Assembly: GCA_035495815.1 (NCBI GenBank)
Contig: DATJFH010000224.1
Location: 1-6,487, forward strand
Direction of reading: 5' to 3'
Origin: DATJFH01 sp035495815
Lineage (GTDB): Bacteria > Acidobacteriota > Terriglobia > Bryobacterales > Bryobacteraceae
DNA: 6,487 nucleotides
Shown: positions 1 through 5,842 of the stretch, one piece after another
How positions within the stretch are numbered: the first letter of the stretch is position 1
Layout of the letters: each line of letters starts with the position of its first letter
The notes under the pieces: generated by a model
What the model saw: only the letters and a program-made list of their open reading frames with translations
Told to the model about the DNA's origin: nothing
Database searches by the model: none
Position numbers and translations under genes: made by a program

Positions 1-61
1 ACTGTTGCGCCGGCAGTGAACTGGCGCAGGCGAAAACCAGACCAAGAAGGTAAACCCGCAT
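1..61 (-). CDS. N-terminus of a secreted protein, cut by the left window edge
   Basis: The reverse strand has an ATG at 61-59 followed by 20 open codons to the window edge. The peptide begins MRVYLLGLVFAC and ends SSLPAQQ: a short basic start (Arg2), a hydrophobic stretch of about 11 residues, and a signal-peptidase-I-like site (LPA before QQ). A Cys at position 12 follows VFA; this is a poor lipobox because Phe sits at -2, so a lipoprotein is less likely. The ATG lies 3 bp after the TGA stop of the upstream minus-strand gene (65-67), which suggests an operon with translational coupling. A GAGG lies only 1 nt before the ATG and an AGGAG about 17 nt before it, so neither is well spaced as a ribosome binding site. 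The rest of the protein is outside the window, so no function can be given. Confidence 0.6.
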   Translation of the reverse strand, partial: MRVYLLGLVFACASSLPAQQ

Positions 62-64
62 GCC

Positions 65-1333
65 TCATTGGGACGAAGCTCCTGCTTCCCTTCGCCCTAT
101 TCTAAATTTTACTATACGGGACATGATCTCTGTCCAGGCGCGCCAGAGGTCGGGCGGGCGGCTGATAGTGTATTCGGCGCCTCTGAAGAACTTCACGGTA
201 TTGCCGATGGCGTCGCGCCAGGGATTGTTTTGCGGGTTGAAGTTGTAATTCATGTAGAAGACCGGGTACTCGACCTGCCCGATCTCCTTCAAGGAATCCT
301 GCGGCACATTGGCGTCCAGCATCACTTTGGGACCGGCGAAGATCAGGGCGTCGGGCCGCTGCTTGGCGTCCTTCATCTCCTTATTGATAAGGTCGGTGAG
401 GAACTCGGTATCGCCGTGTTTCTGGCTGAGACGCTTCAAATCGACGGTGCCGAGTTTCAGTGAATTCAAGGCCTCGCCGAGGGCGGGAAAGTCAATCTGC
501 TCGGAGGCTTCCTGGCGGTAGAGGACACGCTGCTCCTGCATATTGAAAGCGACGATGGAAAATCTTCCGATGCGCGGCTCGCGCGCGATGCTGCGGAGGA
601 TGGCGACCAGCGCATTCATATCGAGCGGCTGCAGCGTGGCGGCGCGGGAATTCTGGGGAGCGAAGTTCACGAGCACCTTCACGTTCAAGGGACCGTCGCC
701 CTGCGTGGCATCGGCCGACCTGTCGACGGGAGGCTCCTCCTTGAAGGGCTCCCGTTCGGAGGCGGCCACGGTGTTCGGCGCCATGACCAGCGACAGCTGC
801 TTTTCTTTTCCGGGCAGCGACGCCTCCGTCTCCCAATAGAAAGAGCACACGCGCTCGCTGCGGTCGCGAATCAGGAAGTCGACGTGATACTTTCCCTCGC
901 CGATGTCGTAGTAGCCCTGGAGGTAGGCGTTGCCGTGGGCGTCGGGCTCGATGGACGGGACGCTGATGCGCTGCGACAGATAGGTCGGCTCATCCTTCTT
1001 ATTATCGGGCGTGATCCGGAAGATGGTGGTCAGCAGGTCTTCGGCGCCGGAGAGCTCACGCAGGGGGATGCTGATCTCATAGCCCGCGTGAAACTTCATA
1101 TCGAAGCCGAGCTGCGGCTTGATGGGATTCACAGTACAGGGGAGGTCTTTGCGCGGGTCCTGGGCTTCGAGGATAGCGTTATCGGTATTGAACGTCCGGA
1201 CCAGCCCGCCCGGGCCGGAGCCTTCCATGACACTTTGGGCTCGAACGGCCGGGCACAGGAGGAGTGAGAGAAGAGGAACCCAGTTAAAGAGCGAAAACCG
1301 GATCCGGCGAACGCTGATCGCGGACATCGTCAT
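65..1333 (-). CDS. Secreted protein with degenerate VWA-like domain
   Basis: An exported protein of unknown function, about 422 residues from the ATG at 1333. The frame stays open to a GTG at 1402 (445 aa). I prefer 1333 (or the ATG at 1327) because the residues that follow form a normal signal peptide: Arg9, Arg10 and Arg12, a hydrophobic run near 13-29, and a cleavage site AVRA/QS after residue 32. The GTG has an AGGGG 9 nt upstream and remains possible. Residues about 78-170 are beta-rich and resemble an immunoglobulin-like domain, with Cys67 and Cys163 as a possible disulfide. A polar linker near 188-215 follows. Residues about 217-390 alternate strands and helices like a von Willebrand A domain: first strand NVKVLVNF (217-224), a GDT turn at 307-309, and strand PDALIFAGP (327-335). 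The metal-site DxSxS after the first strand is not present; NFAPQ (223-227) is there instead. This resembles the VWA-related secreted proteins common in Acidobacteriota, recognised by eye only. It probably heads a transcription unit with the gene at the left edge. Confidence 0.78.
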   Translation of the reverse strand: MTMSAISVRRIRFSLFNWVPLLSLLLCPAVRAQSVMEGSGPGGLVRTFNTDNAILEAQDPRKDLPCTVNPIKPQLGFDMKFHAGYEISIPLRELSGAEDLLTTIFRITPDNKKDEPTYLSQRISVPSIEPDAHGNAYLQGYYDIGEGKYHVDFLIRDRSERVCSFYWETEASLPGKEKQLSLVMAPNTVAASEREPFKEEPPVDRSADATQGDGPLNVKVLVNFAPQNSRAATLQPLDMNALVAILRSIAREPRIGRFSIVAFNMQEQRVLYRQEASEQIDFPALGEALNSLKLGTVDLKRLSQKHGDTEFLTDLINKEMKDAKQRPDALIFAGPKVMLDANVPQDSLKEIGQVEYPVFYMNYNFNPQNNPWRDAIGNTVKFFRGAEYTISRPPDLWRAWTEIMSRIVKFRIGRREAGASSQ

Positions 1334-1416
1334 AGACAATGCACCCAAAGTTCCATCCGTAGGCAACTGGCCAACGTCCACCCATCCGCGTTTCCGACCC
1401 ACTTTGCTTGACCCCT

Positions 1417-1444
1417 ATTATGGCTCAAATTTCCAAAACCGCAA
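1417..1444 (-). promoter_or_regulatory. Possible promoter of the VWA-like gene
   Basis: Read on the minus strand, TTGCGG (1444-1439) and CATAAT (1422-1417) are separated by 16 bp, close to the housekeeping sigma consensus TTGACA-N17-TATAAT. The start of transcription would fall near 1410. That leaves a leader of about 77 nt before the ATG at 1333 but only about 8 nt before the GTG at 1402, and it would leave the AGGGG at 1416-1412 outside the transcript. If real, the promoter therefore favours the 1333 start. It is matched by eye, and one such hit in an AT-richer stretch could arise by chance. Confidence 0.35.
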
Positions 1445-1525
1445 CACTTAAGGATCAGATTCGGGAACGGTTTATCCAGTCAGGCGAATGACTGCCGATG
1501 ACCCCGGTTCGAAGATAGCATGGCG

Positions 1526-1547
1526 GACCGGTAAGAATTATCCGGTC
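1526..1547. repeat. Inverted repeat GACCGG-N10-CCGGTC
   Basis: Two perfect 6-bp arms (1526-1531 and 1542-1547) flank a 10-nt spacer, TAAGAATTAT. The repeat lies about 80 bp upstream of the promoter-like element that faces the plus-strand hydrolase gene. It could be a binding site for a dimeric regulator or a small hairpin. There is no run of T after it, so it is not a standard terminator. In GC-rich DNA a 6-bp match can occur by chance. Confidence 0.25.
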
Positions 1548-1574
1548 GGGCCGTGGCTGGAATGAAGCGGAGAA

Positions 1575-1587
1575 CCAGGATCCCTGG
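1575..1587. repeat. Short perfect inverted repeat CCAGG-ATC-CCTGG
   Basis: Two 5-bp arms (1575-1579 and 1583-1587) are separated by 3 nt, upstream of the promoter-like element of the hydrolase gene. It could form a small hairpin or serve as an operator, but its size makes chance a good explanation. Confidence 0.15.
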
Positions 1588-1624
1588 GCGGGTGGGACTT
1601 AGGGGCCTGCGAAATAAAGTTCGC

Positions 1625-1653
1625 TTGTGCGTGACCGGCGGGTCGCTTATAAT
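1625..1653 (+). promoter_or_regulatory. Likely promoter of the secreted hydrolase gene
   Basis: TTGTGC (1625-1630) and a perfect TATAAT (1648-1653) are separated by exactly 17 bp, a good housekeeping-sigma match. Transcription would begin about 1659-1662, only a few nucleotides before the in-frame ATG at 1664. The mRNA would then be leaderless or nearly so. This argues against starts upstream at 1553 or 1562, which would lie before the promoter. Confidence 0.55.
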
Positions 1654-1663
1654 TCCGGTCCAG

Positions 1664-3832
1664 ATGCAGAGAAGCCGTTGGAGTGCGGGTCACACCTCAG
1701 AGGTGGTGTCGTTTTGCGGCCTCCTGGCCGCGATGCTGGCGGCCGCGGCGGTGGGGCGGGCGGGGGAGCCGGCGATAGGCGTCACCTCGCTCTCGAACCG
1801 TCCGGACCGCATCAGCGGAGGTGACGCGCTGGTGAGAGTCGATCTGCCGGCAGCGGTGATGGCGGGACAGGCGATCATCCGGCTGAACGGCCGCGAGGTC
1901 ACGTCCGTGTTCCAGCCGGACCCATCGGGGAGATCGCTGACGGGCCTGGTAACGGGATTGGAACCGGGACGCAACCGGCTGGACGTTACGACCGACGTTA
2001 CGGCGGGGGACAAAGGCCCTTCGGGACAACTGATCCTCACCAATCATCCGAGCCGCGGGCCTGTTTTCTCCGGGCCTCAGGAGCAGCCGTTCGTCTGCTC
2101 CACGGACGCCTTCCAATTGCCGGACGGAAGCACGCTAGGGGCGCCCCTGGACAAAGACTGTTCGTCGCGGACGGTGGTGCATTATGTCTACAAGCCGGCG
2201 TCCGTGGTTCCCGGGGCGGTCCGGGGGAAGGCGGCCTTCAAACCGCTTCCGAATCCGGGCGAGCCGCCGCCCGATGTGGCGTGGACGGTGACCTCCAGCG
2301 GACAGAAGGCGCCGTTCATCGTACGGGTGGAAACCGGCACGATCAACCGGGCGATTTACCAGACGGCGATTCTCCACGACCCGAACGGGGAACCGGCGCC
2401 GGGGCCGCTCTCGCCTCCCAAGAGCTGGAACCGGCGGCTGATCTACACATTCGGCGGCGGCTGTTCGGGGGGCTGGTTCAAACAAGGAGTGTCGATCGGG
2501 ATCGGCGGGATCCTGGACGAGGTCACGCTCGGGAAGGGATATGCGCAGGCCTCGGCGACGTTGAACGTGTTCGGCAACAACTGTTCGGACCTGATTGCGG
2601 CGGAGACGATGATGATGGTCAAGGAGCGGTTCATTGAAGCCTACGGACCGCCGGCGTTCACGATGGGAGAGGGCGGCTCGGGGGGCTCGTATCAGCAGCT
2701 CCAGATCTCCGACAATTATCCGGGGCTGCTGGACGGCATCATGCCGAGCGCAACGTTTCCGGACGTGCTGGCCACGATCCAGATGCTGACCGATTTTCAG
2801 CTTCTGCAGAATTACTTCACGCGACGGCCCGACGCGCTGACGGAGGAGCAAAAGCGCGCGGTCGCCGGGGTGGCGGAGTTGAAGAGCGTGGCGGCGGGGG
2901 CAGTCCAGGCACGGCGGATCCATCCCGCGGTTTTCTGCCCGGCGGAACTGCCGACGGCGCTGCGCTACGACGCGGCGGCGAACCCGGGCGGCGCGCGCTG
3001 CGACGTATTCGACCACACGGTGAACGTCTATGGCCGCGATCCGGGCAGCGGGTTCGCGCGGCGGCCGGTCGATAACACCGGGGTGCAATACGGGCTGGCG
3101 GCGCTCCGGAGCGGGACGATCAACGCAACGCAGTTTCTCGAACTGAACGAATCCATCGGCGGTTACGATCAGGATGGAAACCTGGTCCCGACTCGGGCGG
3201 CGGCCGATCCACTGGCGCTGCGGGCCGCTTATCAGACCGGCCGCGTGACGAACGGCGGGGGCGGACTGAGCAGGCTGCCGATTCTGGACCTGCGGGGGTA
3301 TCGCGATCAATCGCCGAACGGAGACATTCACCTCAAGTACCACTCCTTCTCGCTGCGGCAGCGGCTGCGGAGAGCGAACGGCACGGCTTCGAATCATGTT
3401 CTTCTGGTGAGCGGGTCGAATTCACTGGTCCAGTACGGGATCGACAAGATGGACGAATGGCTGACGCGGCTGGGCAAGGATCAATCCAGCGATCCGGTTC
3501 TCGAGAAAATCGAGCGCGCGAGGCCCGCGGAGCTGGTGGACTCATGCTACAGGGCGAACGGGGAGAGGATCGTCGAGGAGCAGGTTTTCGGCGCGGGGCA
3601 GTGCGGCGCAATCTATCCCGATTTTCCATCGCCGCGGATGGCGGCCGGGGGACCGGCGTCTAACGACGTCCTGAAGTGCCAGCTGAAGCCGCTCGATTGG
3701 GCGGACTACCCGGCGGGGCTGACGGAGGAGGAGAAAGGGCGACTGGCGAAGATTTTTCCGGCGGGGGTTTGCGACTGGAGCAGACCGGGAGTCGAACAGC
3801 AGCCACTGGCTGGAGCCTGGCTGTCCTTCTGA
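1664..3832 (+). CDS. Secreted DUF6351-type alpha/beta-hydrolase-like protein
   Basis: A large exported protein, 722 residues from the ATG at 1664. The frame is open back to a GTG at 1553, but the extra 37 residues are basic and do not look like a leader. Starting at 1664 gives a signal peptide with Arg3 and Arg5, a hydrophobic core near 14-31 and a GRA/GEP cleavage site after residue 33. Residues about 37-135 form a beta-rich, Ig-like N-terminal part. The catalytic-looking part has GGGCSGGW (264-271), plausibly the oxyanion region, and GEGGSGGSY around Ser339, a GxSxG nucleophile elbow. Candidate acid and base are Asp542 or Asp548 and His556 or His560; I cannot choose between them. Near the end is a GVCDW motif (701-705) followed by RPGV, which I associate with DUF6351. 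Ten cysteines in the mature chain suggest disulfides and an extracytoplasmic location. The family looks tannase- or esterase-like; the substrate is unknown. A 3-hydroxybutyrate-oligomer hydrolase or feruloyl-type esterase are alternatives. No ribosome binding site precedes the start. Confidence 0.82.
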   Translation: MQRSRWSAGHTSEVVSFCGLLAAMLAAAAVGRAGEPAIGVTSLSNRPDRISGGDALVRVDLPAAVMAGQAIIRLNGREVTSVFQPDPSGRSLTGLVTGLEPGRNRLDVTTDVTAGDKGPSGQLILTNHPSRGPVFSGPQEQPFVCSTDAFQLPDGSTLGAPLDKDCSSRTVVHYVYKPASVVPGAVRGKAAFKPLPNPGEPPPDVAWTVTSSGQKAPFIVRVETGTINRAIYQTAILHDPNGEPAPGPLSPPKSWNRRLIYTFGGGCSGGWFKQGVSIGIGGILDEVTLGKGYAQASATLNVFGNNCSDLIAAETMMMVKERFIEAYGPPAFTMGEGGSGGSYQQLQISDNYPGLLDGIMPSATFPDVLATIQMLTDFQLLQNYFTRRPDALTEEQKRAVAGVAELKSVAAGAVQARRIHPAVFCPAELPTALRYDAAANPGGARCDVFDHTVNVYGRDPGSGFARRPVDNTGVQYGLAALRSGTINATQFLELNESIGGYDQDGNLVPTRAAADPLALRAAYQTGRVTNGGGGLSRLPILDLRGYRDQSPNGDIHLKYHSFSLRQRLRRANGTASNHVLLVSGSNSLVQYGIDKMDEWLTRLGKDQSSDPVLEKIERARPAELVDSCYRANGERIVEEQVFGAGQCGAIYPDFPSPRMAAGGPASNDVLKCQLKPLDWADYPAGLTEEEKGRLAKIFPAGVCDWSRPGVEQQPLAGAWLSF

Positions 3833-3845
3833 CCGGTGCGCCGTA
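3833..3845. other. 13-bp gap between convergent genes, no clear terminator
   Basis: The plus-strand hydrolase gene (TGA at 3830-3832) and the minus-strand oxidoreductase gene (stop at 3848-3846) converge with 13 bp between them. Weak hairpins exist just inside the ends: arms AGCCA and TGGCT at 3801-3822, and GCGCC with GGCGT at 3838-3853. Neither has a T-rich tail. Termination may be Rho-dependent or lie within the opposite gene. Confidence 0.4.
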
Positions 3846-5828
3846 TCAGGCGTAGCAGCGGATCTCGAAGATTCGCGCCTGATCGATGCCGTTGGTGGCC
3901 TCGATCTCGATGCGCACAGCCTGGGTTTCCACGGGCTCGAAACGATGGCGGTTGAGCCGCTGGAAATTCCCTTTGACGGCGGCGAGCTCGCGGCGGCGGC
4001 CGTCCGGCGAGAGCGACAGGACTCGATAGTCCCGGACGGTTTCCGGCTGGGGAGCGCGGACGATGTTGGCGTTCTGCGAATCGGAAGAGGTAAGGGTCAA
4101 CTGGCGCTTGAAGCCGGAATCGAAGGTGATCTGGATCTGGCGGAGGCGCTGCGGCTTCGGCCAGCGCAGCTCGATCCAAGCGGGCTTGCCATCCGGCAGC
4201 GGGGCGGCCCAGTGGTGGATTTCGGCGGGATCGCCTTTTTTATCGGGGATGTCGCGGAGGAAGCCATCGAGCACGAGCGCGGCCCGGGCGGAGCCTGCTT
4301 CGGCGGAGGCGGTGACGGCGGCCTGCCGGGCGAGGTCGCGCGGGTCCTGATTTGCGCGGGCTTTGAGGGTCTGGTCGTCGCGCAGCAAGGTCTGCTGCAG
4401 GCGGGTCAGCTGCCGCGGGTCACGCGCCAGGTCCTTCGGCAGCATGCCGCGTTCGACGCACTGGGCGGCGGCCGTCCCCACGGCCTGCCCGATGACGGCG
4501 CAGGTGGCCATCACGCGAGCGGAGGTGAAGGCGACATGGCTTGCGCTGATATTGCGTCCGGCCATCATGAGGTTTCCGATATTGCGGCTGTAGAGAGAAC
4601 GCAGCGGGATGTCATACACCTCGGGCGGCTTGAGGGTCGTGTTGGGAGGCAGGTCCGGGCGATCGAAGCCACCGGGGGGATGATCGTCCATGGGCCAGCC
4701 GCCGATGGCCACGGCGTCTTCGAACCGTCCCTTCATGAGGTCGTGCTGGGTGAGAATATGATCGCCGACGAGGCGGCGTCCGCCCCGTTTTCCGGGCATC
4801 ATACCGACCCAGTCCATGGCCCAGTATTTGCTGTCCGGAAATTCGCCGCTGTTCTTGATGTAGTCCCAGACGCCCATGACGATGGAGAGCAGCTCGAAGC
4901 GGATCCGCTCGTTGTCGCGCAGGATGTCCTTGTCGCCGCCCCATTCGATCCACCAGTAGCCGTACTCCCAGGAGTTGATTTTGCGGTGCAGCAACTGATC
5001 CCCGGTCACTTTACGGGCCCATTTGGGCGGGGTGAAGGGCATTGCGGCGCGGTAGAGGCGGGAGGTGAACAGGATGCTCGAGCCGAGCGTCTCGTTGTCG
5101 GCTTTTTCGGGGGCCAGCGATTCGCCGAACTCGGCGCGGGACTCGCGCCCGCTGCGCATTTCCGCTCCGGCTTCGAGGCCGAGGCGCGAGTCGCCGGTGC
5201 AGTCGCAGAAGATTTTCGCCTTGATGCGGTAGATGTGCTCGCTCTTGTCGCAGCGGGCGCTCACTTCCTGAATGCGTCCATTTTTGACGGCGGCCGAATA
5301 GAGAACCGTTTCGAGCAGCAGGGTGATATTGGGCTCGCTGACCACTTTGTCGTACAGCAAGAGGTCCCACAGCTCCCAGCAGCGCTGGTGGTTGTTGACG
5401 GCGTCGGCGAGGCGCAGTTCTTCGATGAGGCCTCCTTCGCGCCATCCGGGCCGTCCGGTGTGCTGGTTGGCGCCGACCACGTGCATTTTGACTTCGCTCG
5501 AGGAGTTGCCGCCGAGCCGGGAGCGGTCCTGGAGGAGGACGACGCGGGCGCCCTGACGGGCGGCGGAGATGGCGGCGCAGATTCCCGCCAGACCGCCTCC
5601 GGCGACCAGCACGTCGGTCTCGAGGTCGACCAGGCGCATGTGGGGCTCCGCCTGGCTTCGATTTTTGGGGGGGCCCGAGGGGGCGATCCGTTCGAAGTCG
5701 GGCTTGCCGCCGGGAGGTGGAGGTTGAGGCCTGAGCGTCTGAGCGACTGCGGGGTCCGCCAAGACGATCAGGGAGTAGCCAAACAGGTCGCGACGCTTCA
5801 TACGATCCATTCTACTGCGATCTGACAT
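3846..5828 (-). CDS. Exported FAD-dependent oxidoreductase with C-terminal beta-sandwich
   Basis: A 660-residue flavoprotein of the FAD_oxidored type (succinate-dehydrogenase/fumarate-reductase-like fold). A dinucleotide-binding strand-turn-helix with AGGGLAG (76-82) is followed by an acidic turn near residue 101 and GGNSSSEVKMH (106-116), typical of the family. CDCTGDSRLG (208-217) and the late FAD segment GNLMMAGRNISASH (418-431) with GQAVGTAAA (447-455) complete the fold. Residues about 516-660 form a separate beta-rich domain (for example PAWIELRW at 549-556 and VRIEIEA at 638-644) that resembles discoidin or carbohydrate-binding modules. The leader has MKRRDLFG (10-17), an RRxLF twin-arginine-like motif, a short hydrophobic run and AVA/Q near 29-30, followed by a Pro-rich linker. 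This suggests folded export by Tat with FAD bound. The start may be the ATG at 5828, 5810 or 5801; 5801 puts the RR motif right at the N-terminus and has a weak GGA upstream, while 5828 has none. Related proteins are often annotated as xanthan-lyase-related or as acting on sugars, but the substrate is unknown. It lies 14 bp downstream of the histidine kinase gene. Confidence 0.87.
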   Translation of the reverse strand: MSDRSRMDRMKRRDLFGYSLIVLADPAVAQTLRPQPPPPGGKPDFERIAPSGPPKNRSQAEPHMRLVDLETDVLVAGGGLAGICAAISAARQGARVVLLQDRSRLGGNSSSEVKMHVVGANQHTGRPGWREGGLIEELRLADAVNNHQRCWELWDLLLYDKVVSEPNITLLLETVLYSAAVKNGRIQEVSARCDKSEHIYRIKAKIFCDCTGDSRLGLEAGAEMRSGRESRAEFGESLAPEKADNETLGSSILFTSRLYRAAMPFTPPKWARKVTGDQLLHRKINSWEYGYWWIEWGGDKDILRDNERIRFELLSIVMGVWDYIKNSGEFPDSKYWAMDWVGMMPGKRGGRRLVGDHILTQHDLMKGRFEDAVAIGGWPMDDHPPGGFDRPDLPPNTTLKPPEVYDIPLRSLYSRNIGNLMMAGRNISASHVAFTSARVMATCAVIGQAVGTAAAQCVERGMLPKDLARDPRQLTRLQQTLLRDDQTLKARANQDPRDLARQAAVTASAEAGSARAALVLDGFLRDIPDKKGDPAEIHHWAAPLPDGKPAWIELRWPKPQRLRQIQITFDSGFKRQLTLTSSDSQNANIVRAPQPETVRDYRVLSLSPDGRRRELAAVKGNFQRLNRHRFEPVETQAVRIEIEATNGIDQARIFEIRCYA

Positions 5829-5842
5829 TTCAGATTTTATAT
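5829..5842 (-). promoter_or_regulatory. AT-rich gap upstream of the FAD oxidoreductase gene, possible -10
   Basis: The 14 bp between the kinase stop codon (5845-5843) and the ATG at 5828 read ATATAAAATCTGAA on the minus strand, in sharp contrast with the GC-rich DNA on both sides. TATAAA could act as a -10 element, and a transcript starting just beyond it would be leaderless at 5828 or have a short leader to 5801. I see no good -35, since the DNA further upstream is the GC-rich 3' end of the kinase gene. Read-through from the kinase gene is the alternative. Confidence 0.25.

Larger units (their letters stand above)
1334..1663. other. Divergent intergenic region
   Basis: This stretch of about 330 bp separates two divergently transcribed genes for exported proteins. 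Two reading frames extend into it: the minus-strand gene could start at a GTG at 1402, and the plus-strand hydrolase frame is open back to a GTG at 1553. Neither extension resembles the start of an exported protein. The region is visibly richer in A and T around 1403-1445 than the genes beside it. It contains one promoter-like element facing each way, an inverted repeat at 1526-1547 and a short perfect one at 1575-1587. I see no tRNA, no recognisable riboswitch and no small gene. Confidence 0.6.

Noticed and set aside
1..20. Lipoprotein reading of the left-edge peptide (Cys at position 12)
   Set aside because: The residues before the Cys are V-F-A; Phe at -2 is a poor lipobox match, and a signal-peptidase-I-like LPA/QQ site follows.
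1505..1530. GGTTCGAA segment resembling the T-loop of a tRNA
   Set aside because: The flanking bases do not form a T stem, and no anticodon or acceptor arm can be drawn around it.
1553..1663. Upstream extension of the hydrolase frame from the GTG at 1553 or the ATG at 1562
   Set aside because: The added residues are basic, would bury the signal peptide and lie upstream of or across the TATAAT promoter element.
2135..3397. A 420-codon open frame on the minus strand, inside the hydrolase gene
   Set aside because: The translation is Arg- and Pro-rich without motifs, and the plus-strand frame carries the hydrolase motifs. It is a GC-driven shadow.
3801..3853. Possible bidirectional terminator at the convergent gene ends
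   Set aside because: The stems are only 4-5 bp, include a wobble pair and have no T tract on either strand.
3945..5825. A 626-codon open frame on the plus strand, opposite the FAD oxidoreductase gene
   Set aside because: The translation is low-complexity (runs of Gly, Ala, Val and Asp) with no recognisable domain, while the minus-strand frame has a full FAD fold. Long antisense frames are common opposite GC-rich genes.
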